A program made the translations under genes and the position numbers. Under the pieces are notes generated by a model that saw only the letters and a list, made by a program, of their open reading frames with translations, had not been told where the DNA came from and ran no database searches. From the NCBI GenBank assembly GCA_963556495.2, contig OY747707.1, positions 29,737,371-29,801,370 of the forward strand: DNA of 64,000 bases, in the 5' to 3' direction. Below, piece after piece: positions 10,960-22,071 of this stretch. Positions within the stretch are counted from its first letter, which is position 1. Each line of letters starts with the position of its first letter. This stretch comes from Valencia hispanica (Eukaryota > Chordata > Actinopteri > Cyprinodontiformes > Valenciidae).

Positions 10960-11656
10960 ATTCAGTTTATTTATATAGCACCAATTCACAACAGATGTCA
11001 TCTCAAGGCACTTAACAAGAAGTAATTTCAATACATTTATTCAAACATTCCAATCAGTTAAAAAGTTTCCTATTTAAGGAATCCCAGCAGATTGCGTCAG
11101 TCATTGGCGTGAGGTTGGGCCTCGTTGATGCAGACTTTCCAACCACAGCAATCCTTCAGCAATCCCTCATACTGAGCAAGCATGTAGCGACGGTGGAGAG
11201 GAAAAACTCCCCTTTAATAGGAAGAAACCTCCAACAGAACCAGGCTCAGTAGGAGCGGCCATCTGCTATGACCGTCTGGGGGTTTGACAGAGCAGAGACA
11301 CAGAAGGAACAGAAGATCTGATATAGGAGTACTTTCTATGTTACAGAAAGTAAAAAGTTAATAACAGGACACAGTGGATGTTCAGTTACTGGGAGGATCA
11401 TCCCAGTCGATGCCCCCCGTCCAACAGGGCATTGCAGCCAAGCAGGATACCAGACCAGGTATATCTTCTATGGAGAGAAAAACACTGAGAGAAAACAAAG
11501 TTAACAGTCGAAATAACAGAATGTACTGTAATACAACTGGAGAGTCGTAGGAGAAAAGGAAGTAGCAGAGTGAAGAAAATTGGTAAGTCTGTCCTCCAGC
11601 AGTCTAAGCCTATAGCAGCATAACTACAGAGATAGCTCAGGATGACCTTAGCCCCT
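10960..11656 (-). repeat. 3' UTR of the L2-type LINE
   Basis: Minus-strand 3' region following the ORF2 stop. It ends in a block that on the plus strand reads TTTATTTATATAGCACC, a form very common at fish LINE 3' ends. A related plus-strand fragment lies at 23955-24355 (shared GAGGAGTTTTTCCTCTCCAC). No coding content. Confidence 0.75.
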
Positions 11657-14640
11657 CTAACTATAAGCTTTATCAAAAAGGAAAGTTTTAAGCCTGGCCT
11701 TAAAAGTAAACAGAGTGTCTGCCTCACGAACTAAAGCTGGGAGCTGGTTCCACAGGAGAGGAGCCTGATAACTAAAAGATCTGCCTCCCATTCTACTTTT
11801 AGAAATCCTAGGAACTACAAGTAAACCTGCAGTCTGAGAGCGAAGGACTCTGTTAGGAACAGAAGGAACAATTAGATCTCTGATGTATGATGGAGCTTGA
11901 TTATTAAGGGCGTTGTATGTAAGAAGAAGGATCTTAAATTCTATTCTGGATTTAACAGGGAGCCAATGAAGGGAAGCTAAAACAGGAGAAATCTGATCTC
12001 TCTTTTTAATATTCATCAGAACTCTTGCTGCCGCATTTTGGACCAACTGAAGGCTTTTAATGGCATTTTGTGGACTACCTGATAGTAAAGAATTACAGTA
12101 GTCCAGCCTTGAGGTAACAAATGCATGGACTAGTTTCTCAACATCACTCCTGGACAGGATGTTTCTAATTTTAGCAATATTCCGGAGGTGAAAGAAAGAA
12201 ATCCTAGAAACCTGTTTAATATGGGATTTAAATATCAAGTCTCGGTCAAAAATAACGCCGAGGTTCTTTACGTTATTACTGGGGGCCAATTTAATGCCAT
12301 CCAGATGAAGTGATTGACCAATCAGTTTCTGTTTAAGAACTTCTGGTCCAAAGTCAGCAACTTCTGTTTTGTCAGAATTTAAAAGCAAAAAGTTTAGGGT
12401 CATCCATGTTTTTATGTCTTCCAGACATGCCTGTAATCTACCTAACTGACTAGGTTCATCAGGATTTATGGATAAATATAGTTGTGTATCATCTGCATAG
12501 CTGTGGAAATTTATCCCATGCTGTCTAATGATTCTACCAATTGGGAGCATATATATGGTGAACAGAATTGGTCAAAGCACAGAACCCTGTGGAACTCCAC
12601 AAGTAACCCTTGAGAGTGAAGAAGATTTATCATTTAGATGAACAAACTGGAATCTATCAGACAAATATGATTTAAACCAGCCTAGTGCTGTTCCTTTGAT
12701 CCCTGCAACAAGTTCAAGCCTTTCTAAGAGAATATTATGATCGACTGTGTCAAAAGCAGCACTGAGATCTAACAAAACCAGAACAGACACAAGTCCATTA
12801 TCTGAGGCCATCAGAATATCATTAGTAACCTTCACCAGTGCTGTTTCAGTGCTATGATGAGCTCTAAAACCTGACTGAAACTCTTCAAACAGCTCATTAT
12901 TGTTTAAATGCTCACAGACTTGATTAGCAACAATTTTCTCAAGGACTTTGGATAAGAAAGGAAGGTTAGATATAGGTCTGTAATTTACTAAGTCATCTTG
13001 ATCAAGGGACGGTTTCTTGAGTAAAGGTTTATTTACAGCTATTTTAAATTCCTGTGGTACGTATCCGTTTACTAAGGATAGATTCATCATATCCAAAATG
13101 GGGCCAGGAACCAAATGGAACACTTCTTTAAATAATTTGGTTGAGATTGGGTCCAAAATACAAGTTGAAGATTTAGATGAGGCTAATATTTTTGATAATT
13201 CTGAAAGCTCGACTGAATCAAAACAGCCTAAGCACAACTGAGGTTTTACAGTTCTTTCCGATACTGCCTCATTTACTGAGGAAGAAGTAATCATGTTTGG
13301 GAGGATGCCAATGATTTTATTTTTAATAGAATTAATTTTATTTATGAAGAATCCCATAAAATCATCACTGCTAAGAGCTGGGGGAATAGTTGGCTCAACA
13401 GAGCTATGACTCTGTGTAAGTTTGGCAACTGTACTAAAAAGAAACCTAGGATTGTTTTTATTCGCCTCTATTAATGATGAAAAATATGCTGTTCTAGGTT
13501 GTCGAAGGGTCTTTTTAATACAGCAATAGACTGTTACTCCAGGTTAAATAGGAATCCTCTAGGTGTGTAGAGCGCCATTTTCTCTCCAATTTCCTAGTAT
13601 TCTGCTTTAAAGTATGCAACTCTGCGTTGAACCAAGGAGTCAGCCTCCTATGGCTAGCCACTTTCTTTTTTAAGGGGGCTACACTATCTAATGCCAAACG
13701 CAATGATGACGTAACGCTGTGAACCAGACCATCAATTTCTGAAAGGTTAGAGATAGAATTGCTGCCATCCACTGTGTTACCCTGAGACACTGAGGAAAGT
13801 AAGAATGGAACAGATTCTTTAAAAATTGTTACAGCATTGTCTGATAAAGCTCTACTATAATGAAATTTTCTTTCAGATTTAAGATGGTCAGTTAAAGTAA
13901 ATTCAAAAGTTATTAAGAAGTGGTCAGACAGGACCGGGTTATGTGGGTGGACTGTTATTTCCTCACACTCAATACCGTTTGTCAGTACAAGGTCCAAAGT
14001 GTGTTTGCCCGAGTGGGTCGATCCCTGTACTTTTTGAGTAAAGCCAATTGAGTCTAAAATAGCATTAAAGGCTTCATTTAGGCTATCACTTTCAGTATCC
14101 ACATGAATATTAAAGTCCCCCACTATAATAACCCTATCAGTATTTAATACTAAATCAGATAAAAAATGTGAGATCTGATCCAAGAATTGAGAGTAAGGGC
14201 CTGGTGGACGATACAAAACCACAAACAAAAATGGTCTTAATGTTTTGCAACTTGGATGAGGAAAATTAAGGGTTAGATGTTCAAAAGAACTGTAGCTATC
14301 AATTGGTCTGGGACTAATTAGTAAATCAGAACGAAAAATGGTTGCAACTCCTCCTCCTCGCCCAGTATTTCTAGGAATGTGAAAATTTAAATGACTGGAA
14401 GGAGTTGACTAATTTATACTGACATAATCCTCCTGCTGCAACCAGGTTTCTGTGAGACAAAGGAAATCAATGTGATTATCACAAATCAAGTCATTTACTA
14501 ACAAAGTCTTTGAGGAGAGAGATCTTATGTTTAATAAACCACATTTAATAGATTTATTTTTCTGTTCAGTCAAAGTTGTATTTATTTTTATGAGATTTCC
14601 ATAATTTGCTTTGTTGGCTTAACTTTTAATCCATTTAATT
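11657..14640 (-). pseudogene. L2-type LINE ORF2: endonuclease, reverse transcriptase, C-terminus (three lesions)
   Basis: Nearly complete ORF2. Endonuclease (about 14640-13900): [59 protein letters not shown] and LSDHFLITFEF. Linker and reverse transcriptase: [51 protein letters not shown] (motif A), [10 protein letters not shown] (motif B), SYADDTQLYL (catalytic YADD, intact), LNSDKTEV. C-terminus: LDYCNSLLSGSP, LHWLPVKSRIEFKIL, LWNQLPALVREAD, ending near 11657. Lesions seen: TAG at 14409-14411, a frameshift near 13515, and TGA at 12572-12574 right after GVPQGSVL. So few lesions in about 3 kb suggests a young insertion. The protein would nick target DNA and prime reverse transcription. Confidence 0.88.
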
Positions 14641-14752
14641 TTGGCCGTGGGCAAGACACTGTTTCTATAGGGTAATGGGTGGGTAACAGTACAGAAGCAG
14701 CAGAGAGGTGGGTTAAACTATGACTCTGCTTCCTGGTCTGGACCCTGGGTTG

Positions 14753-15022
14753 TCAGTGTTTTGGAGGACTAATAAATTTGGCCATATTCCTAGAAAGAAG
14801 AGCTGCTCCATCCAAAGTGGGATGGATGCCGTCTCTCCGGATCAGACCAGGTTTTCCCCAAAATGTTCTCCAGTTATCAATGTAGCCCACATCGTTGCAC
14901 AGTTTATTTCCAGTGGTTTCCTCATGTCCCAAAAACATTGGCATAACTGGTGAATAAACTATATATGTAATAGTATCAAAAGCGTAGACATACACCCTAA
15001 TGCCAAGAATATGTCTCCACAC
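14753..15022 (-). pseudogene. L2-type LINE ORF1, SGNH/esterase-like C-terminal fragment
   Basis: Short frame directly upstream of ORF2 on the same strand. It ends with KPGLIRRDGIHPTLDGAALL and SRNMAKFI. The DGIHP block, with its catalytic His, matches the last conserved block of SGNH/GDSL esterase domains, which are known in ORF1 proteins of some L2/CR1-group LINEs. The catalytic Ser block and the N-terminus are not visible upstream; the element may be truncated near 15030. The role of the esterase in retrotransposition is unknown; assignment rests on this motif and position. Confidence 0.6.
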
Positions 15023-15094
15023 ACATATTTTAAGTGATATCCTATTCTTAATTCATAATTAAGGTTTAATTTTTTTATCAGCCATCCTTTACTG

Positions 15095-15420
15095 CTTAGA
15101 AAAGCTTCAACTTTGGGTTTTCCAAGAGGTTTAGAAGTGTGTTTATGGAAATTTTTGGCTATTATTCCAGAAGCATATTTCTGAAGTCAGACACTGATAA
15201 TAGACAAGAAATGCCTGGGTCAAAGTCTCTGCTCTAATTAATTGTAAAAATGTTCAATTATGTTAAGGTCAGAACTTTGTATGGATCAGTCAAGTTTTTC
15301 CACACCAAACTCACTCATCCATGGTTTTATGGACCTTCCCCCTTGCACTGGTGAGCAGTCATGTTGCAACAGCGAGGGGCTATTCCCAAGCTGTTTCCAC
15401 AGAGTTAGGCACATCAAATT
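15095..15420 (-). pseudogene. Tc1/mariner transposase, degenerate C-terminal fragment
   Basis: Minus-strand translation, broken by stops, includes HEWVWCGKT followed by a degenerate equivalent of [20 protein letters not shown] and then a C-terminal helix region. This is the third catalytic block of Tc1 transposases. No intact residue pattern for catalysis survives. Confidence 0.6.
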
Positions 15421-15510
15421 GGCAAGCAAAGTTTATTTATACAGCACCATTCATACAGAAGGCAATCCAACATGACTTAAACAGAAATCTAAGGAAAAAC
15501 ATGTAAAAAT
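15421..15510. repeat. LINE 3'-tail fragment
   Basis: Contains AAGTTTATTTATACAGCACC and AGGCAATCCAA, the inverted form of the AT-rich 3' end shared by several fish LINEs. Too short for family assignment. Confidence 0.5.
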
Positions 15511-15724
15511 TAAATTAAATTTTTTAAAAAGCATTGCAAAAAATGAAACCGTTCCTAAAATCCAAATTTTATCTTAAGTCTCTCACTTCAGACACTCATC
15601 AAAATGTCTGCTGGTGTGCTGAGAGTTTCTGCCACTGGACTAAGAGACTGAGTCCAAGTTTTGAAAACATCCAAGCACTGAAATGCCTCTTTCAAAAGAC
15701 ATTCTGCATGGCAAAGTGCAGTCA

Positions 15725-16398
15725 AATTCAATTCAATTCAATTCAAAAATACTTTATTGATCCCGGAGGGAAATTAAGTGTTGGTATAGCTCATATAATT
15801 AATTCTTTAAGGAGTTGTTGTAGATGATGATGGCTGTGGGCAGGAAGGATTTCCTGTAGCGGTCTGTATTGCAGTGAAACTGAAGAAGCCTCCGACTGAA
15901 GACGCTCTGTTGTTGTATGACTGTCTCATGAAGAGGATGCTCAGGGTTGTCCATAATTTTTTTGATTTTATGAAGAATCCTTCTTTGCATCATCATCTCC
16001 AGATTTTCCACAGTTGTCCCAGGAACAGAACCAGCCTTCTTTATCAGGTTGTTTAGCCTTTTTAAATCCCTGGCTCTGATGCTGCTACCCCAACCGATGA
16101 CGGCTGAAGAGATTACACTCTCCACAACAGACTTGTAGAAGATCTGCAGCATCTTGCTGCAAACCTTGAAGGACCTAAGCTTCCTCAAGAAGTACAGTCT
16201 GCTCTGTCCCTTCTTGTAGACGGCTTTACTGTTCAGTCTCCAGTCCAGTCTGTTGTCAAGGTGAACTCCGAGGTATTTATACTCCTCAACCACCTCCACT
16301 TCTTCTCCCATGATGGAAACAGTTTTTGACTTATCCCTGTTTCTTTTGAAATCTACAATCATCTCCTTTGTTTTGTTCACATTCAAGGTAATAATAAA
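15725..16398 (-). pseudogene. LINE family A, 3' end of ORF2
   Basis: Minus-strand frame of about 200 codons: NVNKTKEMIVDFKR, EEYKYLGVHLDNRLDWR, SRLYFLRKLRSFKVC, GSSIRARDLKRLNN, DNPEHPLHETV and YRKSFLPTAIIIYN. It covers the end of the reverse transcriptase thumb and the C-terminus. The YADD box and everything upstream are absent. The 3' UTR and a (GAATT)-type tail are at 15725-15800. This copy is uninterrupted over its length, so truncation rather than decay is what inactivated it. Confidence 0.85.
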
Positions 16399-16762
16399 AA
16401 ACATTGGTGCTGTTCTCCTGGCATTTGCCAAATACAGACTCATCCATAGGACTGCCAGACAGAAATGTATGATTTGTAATAAATTCGTAATAAATGACTT
16501 ATTATGTAAGCAGCACCATTATTGTATAATACTTTAATTCACTGAGCTCTTGTGAGTAAGCCATTCTTTCACATATCTTTGAGGAAGCAGAATGAATTCC
16601 AAGGTGCAGGATGTTATACATTTGAATCCAATGGATTGGAGAGTTCCCCACATGTTACGCAGTATTGTACATATTGCAACACGGGAATGGTTCATTAGGC
16701 AACCTTCTTCTGTGATCATCACTTGTCACACACCTGGATCCAAATCCTTTGGGGAAAGCTGA
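16399..16762. other. unassigned sequence
   Basis: No recognised gene or repeat. It separates two LINE fragments. Confidence 0.3.
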
Positions 16763-17550
16763 AGAGAAGAGAGCACAAGAGATTTTTTTTAATTCATTAA
16801 TTCAACTTAATGATTGTATTAATGGTCATAATGTCCTAGAGAAATTTCAGTCTGGTTCTGGGGTGAACCACAGCACCGAGATGGCCCACCTCTGGAACAG
16901 GCTGCCGGAGGACCTCAGAGATCTTTTTAATTCATTAATTCAGAGGACATTCGTGTTTTTTAAGAGCAGGCTCAAGACTGACCTCTTTAGCCAAGCTTTT
17001 AACAGATTATTATTTATTATAGTCTGTTTAATTGCTCTGCATGTTTTACTTGCTTATTTTTTATCAGTGTTTTACTACTTAGTCTTATCATATTTATCCA
17101 CTATTCATTTTTATTTTATACTTGTTATTTTAATCTTCCTTCCAGCTCGGGAGCAGTGGTCGACTGTGGCTGCCTGGGTGCTCTCCAGGTCATGCTTGGG
17201 TGAAGGTGGGGGTCTCAACCCTTCCCTCCTCTGGGCGCCCTGTGTCAGTGCCTTGGCGGCTGCTGTTGATTTGCTGCTGCCGGTGCAGATGGCTCCTTTG
17301 ATGGTGTTTCCTTACATTACCTGGCTCATCTGTACTCGGCCAGATGTCCTTTTTATTGTTGACCTTGAGTGTGTGTGCGCATGGGGGTTGGGTTGGGGGT
17401 TAGGGGGGTATAATTGTGAGCATGCTTTAAAATCTATGGTGGAGGGATGGGAGTACGATTTATGTGGGGACTTTTTAATCTGTAAAGCACTTTGAGTTCC
17501 AATGTTTGTATGAAAAGAGCTTTATAAATAAAGTTTCATTTTTTTTTTGC
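16763..17550 (+). pseudogene. LINE family B derivative: reverse-transcriptase motif joined to C-terminus and 3' UTR
   Basis: One frame (16749-17495) reads NGHNVLEKFQSGSGVNHSTEM, a reverse-transcriptase N-terminal block. It then passes directly into HLWNRLPEDLRDLF and FKSRLKTDLFSQAFN, the C-terminal end. Several hundred residues including YADD are missing, so the copy carries an internal deletion rather than simple 5' truncation. The 3' UTR follows and ends with GCTTTATAAATAAAGTTT at about 17540. Confidence 0.8.
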
Positions 17551-18720
17551 TCTGCATGCATCAGCTTGTAAAACGTTACAGAAGATTAAGAACCATCTTG
17601 TTAGGAAAGAGGGTTGCAGAACATATAATATCAGTTGGGGTGCCTTTAATTTAGTCATAAAACATTTTATAAAAGTTAGTTATTTGAAAGTATGAATTTA
17701 TGCACAAAATAAAGGCTGGGATTTTCAAGATTATGCAACTGCAATTAAAGATTATATTTAAAATGCTTTTTCTATATCTATATCATGGGCATCTACTGGC
17801 ATAACTTAATAGGACAATATAAAGGGTAGCTGGTAATTTTGAGAAAAATGACTTTAAAAACAAGATTTCATAGTCTGGTATCTAGACAATACAGATCAAG
17901 AGTGATTGAGAGAACCAGCACTATAGGGAGGCTCTTATTTCATCAGAAAAATGAAACTGCTTTGTGAAGTTAAGAACCTGAAATTCAACTAAGCTTTGGA
18001 GAAAAACAGAGCACTTCTAAATGAGGAAATGTTTTAACAGGCGAGACAGACCTATTCTCGGCAAAGAGATAGTAAAGTATAGAAGATGAAGTGAGATAGA
18101 AAATCAAATTTCCATAACAGAACAAGAAAAACAGTCTGCCAGCCGTTTTTTGTTTTTCCTCGCTTGTTTCTTTGAACTGTCAGAGCAATCATAGCCAAGC
18201 CACAGCCAGGGCATCTGACTAAAAGGAGCGGGGGTTGGCTGGGGTAGCGGCGGTGGAGGGATGTGAGACCTCTCCCTTCCAAAACACATACAAATGAACT
18301 TGACCAATCTTCCGCCTGTGCATTCACAAACACACCCACAGCAGCGGATACACTTAGATGCACGCATGCACAAACATTGCTCAGTCTCAGAGGATCAGAC
18401 AGTGAACACATTATGCAAACAGAGGCTTTGTGTGTATGCTGCTGAACGTGCCTGTGTGTCAGAGAGAAAAATTAGACTGATTAAAAATCAGGAAAAATCA
18501 CAAACTGTTGGATGAATCTCCTAGGGGCTAATTAGGATGCTGAATCCTGAGCTAAACACAACAAAAAACACTGTTGAACAAATCAGGAAATGTAGATGTA
18601 CTCGTGATTTGTTTTTTCTGAAATCTGATTTAAATGTTGAATTTGTTTACATCATAGAAATGCAAACCATTGCTGCCTCATATTGTTTTCCTCCACATAA
18701 GTAGCTAATGCATGGTTCCT
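17551..18720. other. unassigned, possibly host non-coding sequence
   Basis: No transposon signature found. Frames on both strands around 18050-18515 are short and without recognisable domains. The stretch 18240-18440 is richer in CA and GC than its surroundings. Confidence 0.35.
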
Positions 18721-18724
18721 GTTT

Positions 18725-19035
18725 TTCTTCAGGTTTTTAGGACTTACATCACACAGTGATGCGGAGTGAAGGGGAGGGTGTTGCTGAAGAGCAGGGGTCA
18801 GTCAGCGTACTGCTTTCATAAGAAGAACCAGATAGTAGCAGAGTAAGTTTTTGGTATTTCAGGAGTTGTAAATGAGCCACTATTAGCTCCTAAGCTGAGA
18901 TTTACAGTGGAGAAGAATGAAGGGAGACTGCAGGGGCAAATTTGGAATGCCCCCCTCCCCTCAGAACACAGTATAAATCCTCTATTCAAGCCAAAAGAAT
19001 TGACTGTCATTGAATAATTTTCACCATATTCAAAT
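18725..19035. repeat. unidentified repeat, copy 1 of a diverged direct pair
   Basis: Matches 19940-20245 in the same orientation: shared CAGGGGTCAGT, AACCAG.TA.CAGCAGAGTA, GAGTAAGTTTTTGGTATTTCAG versus GAGTACATTTCTGGCACTTCAG, and ATTCAAGCCAAA. No terminal repeats or coding domain recognised. Confidence 0.65.
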
Positions 19036-19137
19036 AAGGGAAGAATTATCATTTATGCCTGGTTTATTATTCACATCTTGCTGTTTACCACAAGTTAAGT
19101 GGGTAACACAGCAAACACAGAGCGAAGTGCTCTGATC

Positions 19138-19430
19138 AGATGAGATCAAAAGTGGATTTTCTTAGCCTTTGTTTGGTGGAAAACCAACACTGAAAATTAA
19201 CATAAACAAGCATTTGTCCATGGTGGTGGTCGCATCACAATGTGGGAGTGCCTTTTCTTCAGCTGGCACAGAGTAGTCAGAGTTTATGCTAACATAGATG
19301 GAGCTAAATACAAGATATTTCCTAACATAAAAACTTTTTAGAGGCTGCAAAAGACTGAGGAAGAGTTTTAATAACCAGCAGGGCTTACACCCAGAGCTAC
19401 GATGAAAGGATTTAATATTCACCTTCTATG
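19138..19430 (+). pseudogene. Tc1/mariner transposase, degenerate catalytic fragment
   Basis: Starts at a DETK block (first catalytic Asp region, 19138-19150), then GGKPTLKI, SMVVVASQCGSAFSSA and a degenerate second-Asp region. Stops are frequent. It runs into an inverted C-terminal fragment at 19424. Confidence 0.65.
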
Positions 19431-19527
19431 AGCAGTATTCTTTAAGTCTTTCCACTGATTCTGAATTGGATTAAGGTCTGGACTTTTACTGGGCCATTCC
19501 AACACTACAATATGCTTTGATCTTAAC
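19424..19527 (-). pseudogene. Tc1/mariner transposase, inverted C-terminal fragment
   Basis: Minus strand encodes [20 protein letters not shown] and NQWKDLK, the block around the third catalytic residue. The expected NPIEN Glu is replaced by Gln (NPIQN), so catalysis would be lost. It forms an inverted repeat with 19758-19868. Confidence 0.75.
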
Positions 19528-19753
19528 CATGGTTTCACACCCTGGTCCTCTGGGCCCATAGCCCTTGATGTTTTAAAAGTGTCTCTCTGCTCCAGAACAC
19601 CTAACTCAAAAATCTGCATTACCTCCTCTTCATGCAATCAAGTGCTGCAGAAGTCTGTTAATCACCCATTCATTTAAGTGTGGGAGAAATGAAAGACATA
19701 AAAAATGCAGGACAGTGGGTTCGCAGGATCAGGTTAAGAAACCCTGGTTTAGA
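19528..19753. mobile_element. short palindromic hAT-like MITE
   Basis: Left end CATGGTTTCACACCCTGGTCC and the right end, reverse complemented, CAGGGTTTCTTAACCTGATCC form imperfect inverted repeats. The interior has the CTGCTCCAGAACACCTAA and TGCAGAAGTCTGTTAATCA blocks of a very common fish MITE type. No clear target duplication is visible. Confidence 0.6.
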
Positions 19754-19757
19754 ACAA

Positions 19758-19868
19758 AGCATGTCCAGGTACTGGAATGGACCATACAAAGTCCAAATCG
19801 CGAACCAAATTGAGAATCACTGGCCAGAGTTAAAGATTGCTTCTCATAGAAGGTGAGCATTGAATATG
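19758..19868 (+). pseudogene. Tc1/mariner transposase, C-terminal fragment
   Basis: VQVLEWTIQSPNREPN..ESLARVK on the plus strand corresponds to the [16 protein letters not shown] block with substitutions. It continues the plus-strand fragment 19138-19430 across the MITE. Confidence 0.65.
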
Positions 19869-19939
19869 TTCATTGTCTCTAGATGTAAACTGCAGCTGCG
19901 TCAAATAGCTTTCGTCCAAATATTAAGCATTGCCTCGTT

Positions 19940-20245
19940 CCTGCTTTTTTCAACAAGGGTTTTAGCACTTGAAGCACACTGTGAAGTGGAGGGTGTTGAC
20001 AAAAGGCAGGGGTCAGTAAGTGTACTACTTTCATGGGGGAAACCAGGTAACAGCAGAGTACATTTCTGGCACTTCAGTAGTAGGAAATGAACCATTGTTA
20101 GCTCTTCTATAGTGAGCTCTGCAGTGGGGTGACATGAGAGAAGACCACAAGGGCAAAAATGGAAATGACCCTCTTCACAAAACATCATAAATATTTGATT
20201 CAAGCCAAAGAATGGACCATAGGTGAATGTTTTCGACCATGTGCC
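19940..20245. repeat. unidentified repeat, copy 2 of a diverged direct pair
   Basis: Counterpart of 18725-19035, about 1.2 kb away and in the same orientation. A minus-strand frame of 117 codons crosses it and aligns loosely to a minus-strand frame in copy 1 (shared FGLNR/FGLNQ and CPC..LPS/CPCGLLS). Coding function is not claimed. Confidence 0.65.
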
Positions 20246-20254
20246 AAGCTCCAA

Positions 20255-21124
20255 AGATGTTAGTTCAAGCGAGAATATCGTGATCGTTTGTGTTCGCCTT
20301 ATTAAATAGAAATCTGAGCTGCTCCACTTCTTTCAAATCTGTCATTCAGAAACTTTCAATTTTCATGCACCTGCCATCAGAGCAGTCAGCCAGCCCGCAT
20401 GAATATATTCAACATCACACAGAGATAGTGAACAGAGGGGGATCTGTTTAATGTTCTGAGAGGAGGCAGAATTATACTTTAATATTTAAACCGGCTTCTT
20501 TTACTCTAGAGGTTTCAGTATACTGCTCAAATTCTCCTTGTTTTCTTTATGTTAACAACACAATGGTGGCATGACATGACAATCAGCTTCACAGAGAGGC
20601 GATACCAGCTTCAAATCCATCCAAACTCTCTTTCAATTATCATCCATGTGCACATGAAATGGAATGCACGATGGTGGAGTCTATAATATTCATTTATTCT
20701 GGCTTCCCCATAGTTACTGTGTAAATTGGGCTGAGGGATGGGTTAACTGTAACATGCATGAAAGAGTAAAAAGCACAAGTTACATCTTTGGAGCTCTATT
20801 AAAGTTTCTGGTGCTGCGCAGCACAGCTATATTTCCTGGGAAAATCTGATGTTTGCAGAGAGTAATTTCAGCTGCTGCCTCAGTCTTCACTGTGAGCTGG
20901 TGTCTCAGGGTTAAAGTTTTATGGCCAACAGGGCACCAATGGAGCTGCAGAAAGAGCCACCAGCAATCTGGTGGGTCAGCGAAGAAAACCTGAGTCCAAT
21001 TAACCTTTGAATGAGAAGGTCTGCATCTGTGTAAGTGTATGTGTGAGATGGCAAAGCAGCCAAATCTGTATCATCCAGTTCTGCTGTTAAAGAAAACAGC
21101 ACAAAAAAGCATTAAATTCCTCAA
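20255..21124. other. unassigned sequence
   Basis: No transposon ends, coding frame or simple repeat recognised. Confidence 0.3.
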
Positions 21125-21521
21125 AGTGGAAGCAGTGCTTCCTCTATGTTGACTTTGGAGCGGCGCGCCGCCGCTCCAAAATTTTCTGCCGCCGCTGTAT
21201 CAGAAATGGGGTAAAAAAAAAAATTTAAAAAAAGAAGAAAGAAATGGGGCAGACGCACAATAATCGCGGTTGCCTTTTAAATGATCCTGCCAACATAATG
21301 CACCGCCGTTGGCTGCCGCTCACATTGCAATTTAGCAAGTAGAACTATTCAGAGATTATTGGGGCTGTCCAGTTTAACTCCACTTATTTGGGTTTGGGTG
21401 AATACTCGATTTTGATTGGCTGGAGGGTGTAGATTAAAAAGTAATAAAGTCCCCCTAGGAAAGGCGTCCCGTCAAATTGCCTGATGACAGTTCTAAATTA
21501 TTGCGCTGTCTCAAACGCTAG

Positions 21522-21623
21522 ATGGTAACCATGGCAACAGAGACTCAGCATTATTTCACAGTTGACACATCGCAAAAGCAAGACAGACAAAACATTAGTG
21601 ATTTTATCATTTCTTTTAACTTA
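21522..21623 (+). pseudogene. hAT-associated first-exon-like fragment
   Basis: Encodes MATETQHYFTVDTS and DFIISFNLF. A close copy is at 41265-41400 in a separate hAT context, where it continues into an acidic-basic stretch (EFDNFEDWDAAEEKEKRK). Here it is cut by a LINE tail. No domain recognised; whether it is transposase N-terminus or captured host exon is open. Confidence 0.5.
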
Positions 21624-21685
21624 TTTCAATTCAATTCAATTCAAATTCAAAAATACTTTATTGATCCCAGAGGGAAATTAAGTAA
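21624..21685 (-). repeat. LINE family A 3'-tail insertion
   Basis: Minus-strand tail: CAATTCAATTCAAATTC followed by AATACTTTATTGATCCC and GAGGGAAATTAAGT, matching the 3' ends at 3740-3782 and 15725-15780. Only about 60 bp were copied. Confidence 0.85.
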
Positions 21686-22071
21686 ATTTGGTGAGTTTGA
21701 TAACATTAACGTGTTAACACTTTGTATCACGTAACGTAAGGTAAAGCCACAATCTCACTTCCCATCACTCAACTGTTGCGGTTGGGTCGCTGTGGCCACG
21801 CTGTTTGGCAACGCCTGTATACGGGAGATATTAATAGTGCGCTCGACTTATAAAAATAAACACCCTCACGATTTTAACTCTAAAACACATTAAAGTATTA
21901 TTAATTGATGAAATACTTAATTTTTTTCGTAAATGATCATGGTATAAGCGGGATAATGCCCTTCGAGGTGTCCATTAACAGAAATTAATGGACAACGCGG
22001 AGCCGTGAACTGTTCGCATCGGACGGTCGGCATCCCAGCATGATGAGTGGTGTCAGATCTACCCCTCCCTC

